Source: Moritella sp. F3 (GTDB lineage Bacteria; Pseudomonadota; Gammaproteobacteria; Enterobacterales; Moritellaceae). From it: a DNA stretch of 64,000 nucleotides. The notes beneath the pieces were generated by a model. The model did no database searches and was not told the DNA's origin. It saw only the letters and a list, made by a program, of their open reading frames with translations. Both the position numbers and the translations under genes were made by a program. Each line of letters begins with the position of its first letter. Positions within the stretch are counted from its first letter, which is position 1. Shown here in pieces: positions 1-8,609 of this stretch. The DNA is taken from positions 62,001 to 126,000 of the forward strand of contig NZ_BLRL01000014.1 of NCBI RefSeq assembly GCF_015082335.1, given 5' to 3'.

Positions 1-1099
1 GCAAGACAACGTCTTGGAACTCACCTGTATACCAACCTTCAACATAACAACGGAATGCGTTAACGCCTGTCATCAATGTATCGGCATATTCAGTTTGCCA
101 ATCAACAGCTTCATTGTTGAACTGTTTCACTAACAAATCAGCTGCAAGTTCAGCAGACTTCATTGCAATCGTGACGCCTGACGAGAATACTGGATCTAAA
201 AACTCACCGGCATTCCCCAACAAAGCAAAGTTTCGCTCAAAGAGTTTAGTCACGTTGGCTGAATAACCCATGATCGTGCCACAAGGGTTAGGGTAACTAG
301 CTTGTGAAAGTAATACTTTAAGATTGCTTTCTTCAGTTGCTAGTTGCTTTAACGCTGCAAGATGATCGTCAGGGTAATTAGCAAAGAACTCAGGTTCTCC
401 AACCACACCAAACGAGCAGGTGCCGTTACTAAATGGAATTAACCAATACCATACTTTGCTGTCATCAGGATGTACAGAAATCAAGATCTTGTTACGATCA
501 TAGCCCTCAGTGGTAATATTATCTTCAATATGAGTAAAGATAGCGCGCCTTGGCGGTAGTGTCGAAGGCTCTTCTAGCCCGAGTAAACGCGGTAACACAC
601 GGCCAAACCCACTGGCATCAAGAATAAAATCAGCTTCTATCTCATAACTTGTTTGGTTTTCATCGAGCACTGTTAATAGCGGTTTTTCTCTGTCGATATC
701 AATATTTTTAACTTCGTGTTGATAATGGATTGTGACGCCTTGTTGCTCTGCTGTGTCAGCAAGCAGTTTATCGAATTGACCACGTTGAACTTGGAAAGTA
801 GTGCCTTCACCTGAAGTGTATTTATCAGTGAAATCAAACTCTGTATGTTGGCCATTAGCGTGAAAGGCAGCGCCATTTTTAAATTGAAAACCTGCCGCAT
901 TAACAGCATTAAACATATCCGCTTTTTTAAGCGATTCCATGCACGCTGGTAATAAGCTTTCGCCTATTGAAAAACGGGGGAATGTTGATTTTTCAATGAT
1001 CGTTGCGTTGATGCCTTGCTTGTTTAGCAGTGCTGCTGCAAGTGAACCTGAAGGGCCAGCGCCGATAATAACGACGTGTGCGGGATGTGTTAATGACAC
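1..1099 (-). CDS. FAD-dependent oxidoreductase, flavin-halogenase-like (3' end cut off)
   Basis: Read by eye on the minus strand from a GTG start, with AAGGA about 8 bases upstream. The frame stays open to the window edge, so the C-terminus is missing. The N-terminus has a Rossmann dinucleotide site (GAGPSGS, residues 13-19) and the IGESLLP segment (45-51) typical of flavin-dependent halogenases and their relatives. WYWLIP at 217-222 fits the WxWxIP signature of that family, and a later GNAGEFLDPVFSSG stretch is the second FAD contact. Many relatives in aryl-polyene or pigment clusters are not proven halogenases. The family is well supported; the substrate is unknown. It is divergent from norR. 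Confidence 0.8.
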   Translation of the reverse strand, partial: MSLTHPAHVVIIGAGPSGSLAAALLNKQGINATIIEKSTFPRFSIGESLLPACMESLKKADMFNAVNAAGFQFKNGAAFHANGQHTEFDFTDKYTSGEGTTFQVQRGQFDKLLADTAEQQGVTIHYQHEVKNIDIDREKPLLTVLDENQTSYEIEADFILDASGFGRVLPRLLGLEEPSTLPPRRAIFTHIEDNITTEGYDRNKILISVHPDDSKVWYWLIPFSNGTCSFGVVGEPEFFANYPDDHLAALKQLATEESNLKVLLSQASYPNPCGTIMGYSANVTKLFERNFALLGNAGEFLDPVFSSGVTIAMKSAELAADLLVKQFNNEAVDWQTEYADTLMTGVNAFRCYVEGWYTGEFQDVVL

Positions 1100-1445
1100 A
1101 AAGAATTCCTTTATTATGTCGAGTTTAGACCCGGCAGATTAATATAATAATGTATTTAATAGGCTGATTTTATCACATGTTTAATGATGGTTTAAAAATT
1201 ATCGGTAAATGGAAAAAATTAGTTGATATCCGTCAATACTATAGACGATCTTATTACTGAAAGGTGATGATTTAACCTATCGGTTGCTAAAAACAGGTTG
1301 GTAAATAGATAGTTGGTGCGTATATAGATTTTAAAGTATAGAAATTTGTATGAATATAGGGTGTTGAGGCATTGAGCGTTGTCACAATGACTACTCAGTG
1401 TTATAACTATTAGCCATTGAATGACCGTTTTAAGGATCTGCCACC
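1100..1445. other. Divergent intergenic region between the halogenase-like gene and norR
   Basis: About 345 AT-rich bases without a credible gene. It must hold the promoters of both flanking genes. The only clear motif is one NorR-type inverted repeat listed separately. I found no convincing sigma-54 -24/-12 element here. Confidence 0.6.
1381..1391 (+). promoter_or_regulatory. NorR binding site (GTCA-N3-TGAC)
   Basis: The 11 bases GTCACAATGAC match the NorR enhancer consensus GTCA-N3-TGAC exactly. The site lies 55 bases upstream of the norR start codon. In E. coli three such sites sit in the norR-norVW intergenic region; here only one full match is visible. It suggests norR autoregulation or control of the divergent flavoprotein gene. 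The match is seen; the function is inferred. Confidence 0.6.
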
Positions 1446-3104
1446 ATGGAACACCTCCGCTTTATTGAGAGCATCGATACCATTATGTATGACCTCTCTC
1501 GAGAGTTGCCTAAATACCAACGCTACAACCGTTTGTTACAGGCATGGCGTGATACGTTTGCATGTGACGCCTGTGTGTTGTTAAAGCTAGAAGGCGATAA
1601 CTTGGTGCCTAAGTCTGCAAACGGCTTACAAATAGAGGCAATGGGGCGACATTTTCCTATTACTGAACACCCTCGATTTGAGCAGATTTTAGCGCACTAT
1701 GATGATGGTAGTCATAATGAAATACAAAAGAAAGTACATAGATTTGATGCCGCATGTGAGCTTCCTGATCCTTATGATGGTTTGATTCAAACACCTGATG
1801 GTCAGTTGAACGTGCACGATTGTATGGGGGCGGTGCTAGTTATTGATAACAAGCCGTGGGGTATTGTTACTATGGATGCGCTTAATCCAAAACGTTTTGA
1901 TTCACTCGATCCTGCCATGTTAAATTCAATGATCGGCTTAACCGAGGTGGTGATAAAAACTGCTAGCTTAATTTTTGCATTAGACCAAAAAGTACAACAT
2001 CAAGAGCAGGTGACTGCCAGCCTTATTAATGAGAAATTCAGTGAAGAAATGATAGGTTCGAGTTCAGCAATGAACATGTTGAATTTAGAAATAGATTTAG
2101 TGGCAGACTCTGACTTAGCTGCCTTGATATACGGTGAGTCAGGTTCAGGTAAAGAGCTGGTGGCGCGTAAAATCCATATGGCATCTAAGCGCGCTAAAGA
2201 AGCTTTGATCACCGTAAACTGTGCTGCATTACCAGAAACCATGGTTGAAAGTGAGTTGTTTGGGCATGTCGCTGGTGCATTTACTGGTGCGACCAAAAAC
2301 CGTTTGGGTAAATTCGAACTTGCTGATGGCGGAACCTTATTTCTGGATGAAATCGGCGAGCTACCTCTATCTATTCAGGCTAAGCTATTACGGGTTATTC
2401 AGTTTGGTGAGTTGCAGCGCCTAGGCAGCGATAAGCCCCATAAGGTAGATGTACGGCTAATTACTGCAACTAATCGGGACTTAGCTAAAGAGGTGTTAGA
2501 AGGGCGCTTTAGAGATGATTTGTATCACAGATTAACTGTCTATCCATTAAAAGTGCCGAGCCTACGTGAACGTGGTAATGACATTTTGCTATTAGCGGGT
2601 AACTTCCTTGCCAAGATCCAACGTAAGGTGGGACTAAATAACTTAACGCTAGCAAAAGATGCTGAGCGTGCATTATTGGCGTATGAATGGCCGGGTAATG
2701 TGCGAGAGCTTGAGCATTTATTAAGTCGCGCGTCATTAAGAGCGGCTGCTCGCAATCGTAAAGATGATCGTGTCGTGGTATTAGAAAGTTGTGATTTAGA
2801 TATTAATACCTTAGATAAGAGCTCAGATCTCCAAACTTTAGGTGATGATAGTACGCCATCGTCCCTATTAGCAACAGACACTGCTGGCACAACCGTTGTA
2901 ACCCCTAGCGTTGGTGAAAATGACATCGTTATTAATACGCTGGATAACGATAATAGCTTAAAGCAAATAACCGATGATTTTCAAACTCAGTTTATTAAAA
3001 AAATGCTAGCTGAGAATAATGGTAACTCTGCTGCCACAGCACGTGCGATAGGGGTTGATAGAAGTAATTTACATCGATTAATGAAGCGACTTAATGTCCA
3101 GTAA
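1446..3104 (+). CDS. norR: Nitric oxide reductase transcription regulator NorR
   Basis: Sigma-54-dependent activator that senses NO with a non-haem iron in an N-terminal GAF domain. The GAF region (about 1-180) keeps the HDC triad at residues 124-126 that corresponds to iron-site residues of E. coli NorR. The AAA+ domain follows, with Walker A GESGSGKE near 229, the sigma-54 contact loop GAFTGA near 277 and the LFLDEIGEL Walker B. A Fis-type helix-turn-helix closes the protein (about 525-552). At 552 aa it is about 48 residues longer than the E. coli protein, mostly in an acidic Ser/Thr-rich linker between AAA+ and HTH (about 445-515). No norV, norW, hmp or nnrS gene adjoins it, so its targets lie elsewhere. 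AAGGA precedes the start. Confidence 0.9.
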   Translation: MEHLRFIESIDTIMYDLSRELPKYQRYNRLLQAWRDTFACDACVLLKLEGDNLVPKSANGLQIEAMGRHFPITEHPRFEQILAHYDDGSHNEIQKKVHRFDAACELPDPYDGLIQTPDGQLNVHDCMGAVLVIDNKPWGIVTMDALNPKRFDSLDPAMLNSMIGLTEVVIKTASLIFALDQKVQHQEQVTASLINEKFSEEMIGSSSAMNMLNLEIDLVADSDLAALIYGESGSGKELVARKIHMASKRAKEALITVNCAALPETMVESELFGHVAGAFTGATKNRLGKFELADGGTLFLDEIGELPLSIQAKLLRVIQFGELQRLGSDKPHKVDVRLITATNRDLAKEVLEGRFRDDLYHRLTVYPLKVPSLRERGNDILLLAGNFLAKIQRKVGLNNLTLAKDAERALLAYEWPGNVRELEHLLSRASLRAAARNRKDDRVVVLESCDLDINTLDKSSDLQTLGDDSTPSSLLATDTAGTTVVTPSVGENDIVINTLDNDNSLKQITDDFQTQFIKKMLAENNGNSAATARAIGVDRSNLHRLMKRLNVQ

Positions 3105-3214
3105 TCAATTTTTAGTAATAAAGGTTCAGTAATAAATGTTCAGTAAGCTATATTAATTAATTCACTTTAACTAAGTGAATGCTCTTGTTAATCAAAAGCG
3201 GGTGAAGATCGTAT

Positions 3215-3252
3215 AAAAAGGCGGTAGTGATGTGAATCACTACCGCCTTTTT
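3215..3252. terminator. Bidirectional rho-independent terminator between norR and the MATE gene
   Basis: A 17-bp perfect stem (3215-3231 with 3236-3252) closes on a 4-nt GTGA loop. Its outer arms are A5 and T5 runs, so it can stop transcription from either side. It lies between convergent genes. Confidence 0.88.
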
Positions 3253-3284
3253 ACAAGTTACATTAACAAATAACGGATTGCTTA

Positions 3285-4661
3285 TTAAGCAGTCGCTGTT
3301 AATTCAACAGTATGGCCTAAGGTTGTTTTTTTAAAAACACTAGACAGTTTAATTGATAACAATATTGCTGCCATTGTTAGACCAGAGATAAAGCCAATCC
3401 AGAAACCAGCAGGACCCATCGCAGGTACAACCAGGTCTGTTAATGCGAGTGTATAACCAATCGTCATGCCGACAGCCCAATAAGAGAGTAGGGTGATGGC
3501 AAAAATAATCTTGGTTTCTTTATAACCACGTAATGCACCTGCGGCGATAACCTGCACGGCATCCGAGATTTGATACACTGCAGCAATCAGCATTAAGCCT
3601 GTCGCTATGTTAATTGTGGTCATGTCTTCGGTATAAATCTCTGCAATTTCGTTACGCAGTACGATAGTAAAGATTGCCGTAATAACAGAAAAACCAACGC
3701 CCATCCACATAGCTGTGATACTTGCAGATTTCGCTTGTAGTGGTTTTTTCTCACCGACATATTGGCCAACAACAATCGTTGCAGCAATACCTAAACTTAG
3801 CGGTAGCATAAACACCATTGATGAGAAGTTTAACGCCACCTGATGCGCAGCAACTGTGATAGCGCCAAGCGGTGCTAACAAGATTGATACAACTGCAAAT
3901 AGGGTCACTTCACAGAACATCGATGCGGCAATTGGAAAGCCAACACCAATGATATGTGACATCTCTTTTTTATCGATAGCATAAACTTTATCGAACAATT
4001 TGATGTCTTTAAAGTCTTTATGGAAATAGCTATAGGCAATCATCGAAATACACATCGCGATAAAGACCAGTACAGATGCTACCGCACAACCAACACCACC
4101 GAGTGCTGGCATACCAAAATGACCATTGATAAAGATATAGTTTGCTGGCACGTTAACCATGATACCAATAAGGCCGATGACCATGGTTGGCTTGGTAATA
4201 CCTAAACCTTCATGATAACTACGGATCACTTGATAACCACAGGCAAACGGTAGCGCTAATGAAATCATGCGTAAATAGTCTGTCGTTAGTTCGGCCAATC
4301 TATCTTCAACATGCATGAAATCAAGGATCATTGGGCTGTAATACAATAGTGCCATCATTGGCAGGAAGATGATTAATACAAACCAGATCCCTTGCTGAAC
4401 CACTTGCGCAATTTCACTTTGTCTTTTTGCGCCGTAAAGTTGCGCGACGATCGGTGTGATCGCCATTAAAATGCCAACTAAAAACATTAGCACTGGGAAC
4501 CAAATACTGTTGGCAATTGCGACAGCAGCCATGTCTGTTGCACTTACTGCGCCAGCCATTACTGTGTCAACAAAGCCCATCACAGTGAACGCCAGTTGGG
4601 CGATCAAAATTGGAACCATTAATTTAAATAAGTTAGAAACCTCAGATCGATATTTCTGCAC
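3285..4661 (-). CDS. mdtK: MATE family multidrug efflux transporter (NorM/MdtK type)
   Basis: Inner-membrane cation/drug antiporter. The 458 residues form about 12 hydrophobic helices in two homologous halves. The first half carries the conserved acidic GFVDTVMAG segment (about 26-34) and a TPIVAQLYGA stretch; the second half has the matching GQYVGEKKP loop. Length is normal for NorM/MdtK (about 455-460). It is divergent from riboflavin synthase, the mdtK/riboflavin-synthase neighbourhood also known in E. coli. The substrate range cannot be read from sequence. Both sides end at their own signals, so it is probably monocistronic. Confidence 0.9.
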   Translation of the reverse strand: MQKYRSEVSNLFKLMVPILIAQLAFTVMGFVDTVMAGAVSATDMAAVAIANSIWFPVLMFLVGILMAITPIVAQLYGAKRQSEIAQVVQQGIWFVLIIFLPMMALLYYSPMILDFMHVEDRLAELTTDYLRMISLALPFACGYQVIRSYHEGLGITKPTMVIGLIGIMVNVPANYIFINGHFGMPALGGVGCAVASVLVFIAMCISMIAYSYFHKDFKDIKLFDKVYAIDKKEMSHIIGVGFPIAASMFCEVTLFAVVSILLAPLGAITVAAHQVALNFSSMVFMLPLSLGIAATIVVGQYVGEKKPLQAKSASITAMWMGVGFSVITAIFTIVLRNEIAEIYTEDMTTINIATGLMLIAAVYQISDAVQVIAAGALRGYKETKIIFAITLLSYWAVGMTIGYTLALTDLVVPAMGPAGFWIGFISGLTMAAILLSIKLSSVFKKTTLGHTVELTATA

Positions 4662-4933
4662 TGGTACTCCGGATATGTAAGGTTGTTATATTGTGTATTC
4701 TAAGAATTGATGTTGCTGAAAACGAAAGATTTGATTATGAATGTTGTGATATTCGCGTTCGTGAGGGCATACCTGATCCAGCTAGGAGCATAATAATCCT
4801 TTATAGCTAGTATTTACAGATGTATTTGAAATTATTTTATTCCATATTAATATCGGCTTATTAACTAGATGAATTATCTAAAATAACGCGATATAGTGAC
4901 GTATATTCTTTTAAGTCATGATGAAGGTTATTT

Positions 4934-5539
4934 ATGTTTACTGGCATTGTACAAAGAAAAGCAAAGATTATTAGTATCGAAAAAAAAGAGCAATTACATA
5001 CCTTAGAAGTAACGCTTGATAAAGCACACCAAGACGGTTTAGTTATTGGCGCAAGTATCGCGAATAACGGCACATGCTTGACGGTAGTAAAGATGAACGA
5101 CAACAGTGTTTGCTTTGATGTGATTGAAGAAACGCTTAAAGTGACGAATCTGGTAGACCTTGAAGTTGGTGATGAAGTTAACTTAGAACGCGCTGCCAAG
5201 TTTGGTGATGAGATTGGTGGGCATTTATTGTCGGGTCACGTTCATACTCAAGCTGAAATTGTCACTATTAACCGTACTGAAACCAATTGTGATATCTGCT
5301 TTAAAATAGCGCCGGAATGGCAAAAATATGTGTTACCAAAAGGCTTTATTTCTATTGATGGGATTAGCTTAACTTTAGGCGATGTTGCCGATGGACAGTT
5401 CTGGGTACATTTAATTCCAGAAACATTAGCGGTGACTAATTTAGGTGGACGTAAAGTGGGCCAGTTTGTGAATATTGAGATAGATAGTCAAACACAAGCG
5501 ATTGTAGATACAGTTGAACGTATGATGTTAAACAAGTAA
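4934..5539 (+). CDS. ribE: Riboflavin synthase, alpha subunit
   Basis: Catalyses dismutation of two 6,7-dimethyl-8-ribityllumazines to riboflavin plus a pyrimidine by-product, the last step of riboflavin synthesis. The protein has the expected tandem lumazine-binding repeats: the first begins with the diagnostic MFTGIVQ start, and the second lies around residues 97-190 with the GISLTLGDV segment. NGTCLTV and GHLLSGHVH are the usual first-domain ligand motifs. At 201 aa it matches the family (about 200-215). The ATG follows AAGG. The gene (ribC in older E. coli naming) stands alone, with no other rib gene nearby. I see no FMN riboswitch core in the 270 bases upstream. Confidence 0.95.
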   Translation: MFTGIVQRKAKIISIEKKEQLHTLEVTLDKAHQDGLVIGASIANNGTCLTVVKMNDNSVCFDVIEETLKVTNLVDLEVGDEVNLERAAKFGDEIGGHLLSGHVHTQAEIVTINRTETNCDICFKIAPEWQKYVLPKGFISIDGISLTLGDVADGQFWVHLIPETLAVTNLGGRKVGQFVNIEIDSQTQAIVDTVERMMLNK

Positions 5540-5566
5540 CTGCCGGTACTGTTGATAAAAATACAA

Positions 5567-5598
5567 TATAGCTCTTAACTATATAACTAAGAGCTATA
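5567..5598. terminator. Hairpin downstream of ribE, possible terminator
   Basis: An 11-bp perfect inverted repeat (5567-5577 with 5588-5598) around a 10-nt AT-rich loop, 28 bases past the ribE stop. It has no T-tract on the plus side, so intrinsic termination would be weak. It may instead protect the 3' end. Confidence 0.4.
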
Positions 5599-5662
5599 AA
5601 GCTAAGAGCGATAGTCGGCCTCTATGTTTAACATGCCGTATCGCTCCTTAATTCACTCGTCT

Positions 5663-5866
5663 TTAAAAGATCTGCTCATCATCCGCATCAATAAACAATT
5701 CATACTTTTCATTTACCTGATCATGCAATAGCTTAAAATGAATACTATTACAGCAGGAACTACATTCATCATAATAGTCTTGCGAGCCATTACTAGCATC
5801 AACATCCGCAGTGACAAATTGACCACAATGAGGACACACAATTGTCCTATGAGAAAACTGTTTCAT
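5663..5866 (-). CDS. Small CPXCG-type zinc-ribbon protein
   Basis: A 67-residue protein with two cysteine pairs, CPHCG near residue 12 and CSSC about 25 residues later, the pattern of the cysteine-rich CPXCG family of presumed small zinc-binding proteins of unknown role. I take the ATG of MKQF as start because GGAGG lies 5 bases before it. An in-frame GTG 12 bases upstream overlaps this ribosome site and is less likely. The C-terminus is acidic (DADDEQIF). It stands alone, convergent with ribE. No function can be assigned beyond likely metal binding. Confidence 0.75.
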   Translation of the reverse strand: MKQFSHRTIVCPHCGQFVTADVDASNGSQDYYDECSSCCNSIHFKLLHDQVNEKYELFIDADDEQIF

Positions 5867-6025
5867 GATAACCTCCACAGGCTATAAGTCTCTCCAATAT
5901 AACTAGACTACTTCGTTCCTTCTTAGCTTATTCTAGCTGAAAATCAGGTGTTTTGCTGTGGAGGGTTTAGTCGCGAGCTATTGGCGCTCACACCTTCTGT
6001 AATCAGTACTAATAAAATCGCAGCA

Positions 6026-6715
6026 TTACAGCATCCAAGTGAGTAAGTATGGATATAGTACGGGGGCGATGATGGAGGTTAGTACAGCGCTGATTAATAA
6101 GGCTGTTGTACTGAATGCCCCGTGTATACGGCTCAGTTCCATCGCTTTAGATGTACCAATCACATGCGAGCCTGAACCGATGGCAAGACCTTGTGCTTCA
6201 GGCGTTCTGATACGTAAATGCTTTAACAAAAACGGTGCGCAGACGTTACCGAATATACCGACCATAATCACCATAATAGCAGATATGGCAGGGATACCGC
6301 CGATAGTCTGACTGATTGCCATTGCAATAGGTGTTGTTACCGCTTTCGGCGCAAGTGAAGCGATGATCTCTGGCGAGGCTGAAAAACTAATCGCGACAAA
6401 TGTTGTCACCACGAGGCCGACAATTACGCCTACGCTACAAGCGACTAATACCGGTACAATTTTAGATTTTACATGCACAAACTGTTGATATAGTGGGAAG
6501 GCAAGGGCGATCACGGCTGGCTCAAGTAACCGAGTCAGAATGTGAGTGCCTTGCTCGTATTGTTCAAGCTCAAATCCAAATATCAACATGATCGTGATTA
6601 ATGCACTAATTGATAATAAAATCGGGTTGAATATTGCGAGTGCGGTTTTCTTATAAAACCATTGTGCAAGTAAGTAGACTGTCAGGGTCAATGGAATCGC
6701 TAAATAGAAGATCAT
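6026..6715 (-). CDS. yohK: LrgB/CidB/YohK family membrane protein
   Basis: A 229-residue integral membrane protein with about 6-7 hydrophobic helices. Family segments are recognisable, notably PKAVTTPIA followed by the IGGIPAISA stretch and a later GSGSHVIGTSKA loop. In Gram-positive bacteria LrgA/LrgB affect murein hydrolase activity and export of small metabolites such as pyruvate; in Gram-negatives the role of YohJ/YohK is poorly defined. Its start overlaps the lrgA-like stop by 4 bases (ATGA), so the two are translationally coupled and probably act as one complex. Confidence 0.88.
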   Translation of the reverse strand: MIFYLAIPLTLTVYLLAQWFYKKTALAIFNPILLSISALITIMLIFGFELEQYEQGTHILTRLLEPAVIALAFPLYQQFVHVKSKIVPVLVACSVGVIVGLVVTTFVAISFSASPEIIASLAPKAVTTPIAMAISQTIGGIPAISAIMVIMVGIFGNVCAPFLLKHLRIRTPEAQGLAIGSGSHVIGTSKAMELSRIHGAFSTTALLISAVLTSIIAPVLYPYLLTWML

Positions 6716-7107
6716 TTATCGTCACCTTGCTGTTTGCTTAACGTTGCTTTTTGTTTCTCTGCATTGGCTCGGTTCAAATAACAATAGGTATGGCCAACCG
6801 TGAAAAAGATCGCGACAGTGCCAATCAGTCCCGCCATGATGAGTGCGAGGATATTCTGTTGGACTAATTCAAAGTAACCCATGAGCGCAACACCTGCTGG
6901 TACAAATAAGATACCGATGTGGCGGTTAAGTTGTTCACAAACTTTTTCGACATATTTTTGTTTTAATAGCCCGCTACTGAGCGCGACGAAAAGTAATAGC
7001 AGCCCGATGATACTAGAGGGAAATTCAACGGGTAATAGCATGCTAACGGCACGTCCTAAAACCACGAAACACAAAATGGTGAAAATATTGTACAGCCATA
7101 TCTTCAT
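6712..7107 (-). CDS. yohJ: LrgA/CidA/YohJ family holin-like membrane protein
   Basis: A 131-residue protein with four hydrophobic segments. The family hallmark PVEFPSSIIGLLLLF, next to a short lysine-containing loop, is present early, and the C-terminus is charged and cytoplasmic in character. It is first of a two-gene unit with the LrgB partner, overlapping by 4 bases. LrgA-type proteins are described as holin-like or as part of a pyruvate transporter; which applies here cannot be told. No LytTR-type regulator is adjacent. The promoter must lie in the 130 bases shared with queE. Confidence 0.85.
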   Translation of the reverse strand: MKIWLYNIFTILCFVVLGRAVSMLLPVEFPSSIIGLLLLFVALSSGLLKQKYVEKVCEQLNRHIGILFVPAGVALMGYFELVQQNILALIMAGLIGTVAIFFTVGHTYCYLNRANAEKQKATLSKQQGDDK

Positions 7108-7238
7108 TGGTTACCTACCTACTAATTATGCGATTGCTAAGCAATTACTGTGCGATCGAAAGCGTCCTATATAAATGTTAAAAATATATAGGGCAGATGA
7201 TACAATAAACGTTACTTGAAGTTTATTAGGTTATAAAA

Positions 7239-7907
7239 ATGCAGTATCCGGTTAATGAAATTTTTGAAACAGTACAAGGTGAAGGCCATTTTACTGGTTA
7301 TCCCGTCATCTTTATTCGTCTACAAGGCTGCGATGTTGGTTGCTCTTGGTGTGATACCAAACAAACTTGGACGGTCGACCCTGAAATGCAAGTGTCACAA
7401 CAGACGGTGAACAAAGCTTGCGATGATAAACCCCATTGGGCGAACTTTACTGCACAAGAATTCATTACTATGATACAAAAAAATGGTTTTGTTGCAAAGC
7501 ATATTGTGATCTCGGGCGGTGAGCCTTGTCAATATGATCTGGTTGAAATGACAACTGAATTAGAACAAGCAGGCTATTTCTGCCAAATTGAGACATCTGG
7601 TACATCAGAAGTACGTGCAACAGACTCAACATGGGTGACTGTATCACCAAAGATCCAAATGAAAGGTCAGTTGCCTGTTTTACAAAGTGCATTGCGCCGC
7701 GCGAACGAAATTAAGCATGTGATTGCAATGGAAAAGCACATTGATGAACTTGATGCATTAATAGCTGATATTGATCTTACAGATAAAATCATGTGTTTAC
7801 AGCCTATCTCTCAACAGCAGCGCGCGACAGAACTTGCGATCAAGTTGTGTATCGAGCGTAATTGGAAATTATCAGTACAGATGCATAAATATATCTTTAT
7901 TGATTAA
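7239..7907 (+). CDS. queE: 7-carboxy-7-deazaguanine synthase QueE
   Basis: Radical SAM enzyme that converts 6-carboxytetrahydropterin to 7-carboxy-7-deazaguanine in queuosine biosynthesis. The N-terminus has the family opening NEIFETVQGEG. The iron-sulfur motif is CDVGCSWC (CxxxCxxC) around residues 31-38, followed by DTKQTW. A SAM-contact GGEP lies near residue 93. At 222 aa it matches the E. coli-type enzyme (223 aa). No other que gene is next to it. The start ATG fits the conserved N-terminus; the upstream ribosome site (TTAGG) is weak. Confidence 0.93.
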   Translation: MQYPVNEIFETVQGEGHFTGYPVIFIRLQGCDVGCSWCDTKQTWTVDPEMQVSQQTVNKACDDKPHWANFTAQEFITMIQKNGFVAKHIVISGGEPCQYDLVEMTTELEQAGYFCQIETSGTSEVRATDSTWVTVSPKIQMKGQLPVLQSALRRANEIKHVIAMEKHIDELDALIADIDLTDKIMCLQPISQQQRATELAIKLCIERNWKLSVQMHKYIFID

Positions 7908-7941
7908 GTTGATTCGAATCTAGTGATGAATGAGGGGTCGT

Positions 7942-8337
7942 ATGAATAGTTGTATGGATAGTGTAGCAAGGTCAACAAAGCAATTGATTGAACAGTTTAA
8001 GCAACGTGAAGAAACCTTATTACATAGTGACTTCTCGCAATTTCCAGAGCGGTTAGATAACTTCTTACACCCTGAGCTTTTTGAGATATCACCAGTCGGG
8101 TGTTATACCTCTCGTACTGATATTGTAAATTGGCTATTAGCTAAGTCGCCAATGCAGCGCTGGCGCTTGTCTGATTTTAAAATAGTGGAATTAGCAATTG
8201 ATACTATGCTGGTTTGTTATCAAGCTAATTCTATTAATGATGGTGTGGTTAAAGCAACGGGTAGTTTGCGCAGTTCAATTTGGCGTTTTCATGATCAACA
8301 ATGGCGCCTACAATTTCATCAGGCAACAAAAAATTAA
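7942..8337 (+). CDS. NTF2-like (SnoaL/DUF4440-type) protein
   Basis: A 131-residue protein whose pattern (N-terminal helices with an LLHSDFSQFPERL turn, then strands ending WRFHDQQWRLQFHQ) fits the cone-shaped NTF2/DUF4440 fold. Members include ketosteroid-isomerase-like proteins and many of unknown function. I start at MNSCMDS because GAGGGG sits about 4 bases before it; an ATG 12 bases upstream overlaps that site. It follows queE by about 35 bases on the same strand, so cotranscription is possible. No catalytic residues can be assigned. The fold assignment is moderately sure. Confidence 0.6.
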   Translation: MNSCMDSVARSTKQLIEQFKQREETLLHSDFSQFPERLDNFLHPELFEISPVGCYTSRTDIVNWLLAKSPMQRWRLSDFKIVELAIDTMLVCYQANSINDGVVKATGSLRSSIWRFHDQQWRLQFHQATKN

Positions 8338-8543
8338 CATTCAATTTAATCCCCTCGATCTCTTTCTCCTACCTATCTAGTACTAAATCACCTATATACC
8401 TCCTCTTTAGGGGAGGATCTTCCCCGATATTAAGTTTCATCATTACTTCTAAATATTTGACCTGTATCGCATAAAATATCGTGCTGGCTCCGATTGACAA
8501 TGATTTGGCACGCTTGGCCTATATCTGACACTGTGTGCTAAAA

Positions 8544-8563
8544 GTATTATGTGAATATAATAC
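8544..8563. promoter_or_regulatory. Inverted repeat upstream of the DUF1302 gene, possible operator
   Basis: GTATTAT and ATAATAC form a perfect 7-bp inverted repeat with a 6-base spacer, ending 46 bases before the start codon. Size and position suit a TetR- or LuxR-type dimer site, but no matching regulator is adjacent. The repeat is seen; the role is inferred. Confidence 0.35.
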
Positions 8564-8609
8564 CTACGACCTAATTGTTAATGGAATGAAAACAAATTAA
8601 AGGTATAGG

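Noticed and set aside
4662..4933. FMN riboswitch before ribE
   Set aside because: The conserved RFN core stretches were not found; the region is AT-rich and unstructured apart from short repeats.
7166..7192. Inverted repeat between lrgA and queE
   Set aside because: An 8-bp AT-only stem with an 11-base loop in AT-rich DNA; not distinguishable from chance.
8396..8418. CCTCC/GGAGG hairpin after the NTF2-like gene as terminator
   Set aside because: Only about 5 pairs and no T-tract on either strand.
8504..8520. Sigma-54-like promoter (TTGGCACG...GC) upstream of the DUF1302 gene
   Set aside because: The distance between the GG and GC elements is 10 bases instead of the required 12, and the -12 TTGC is absent.
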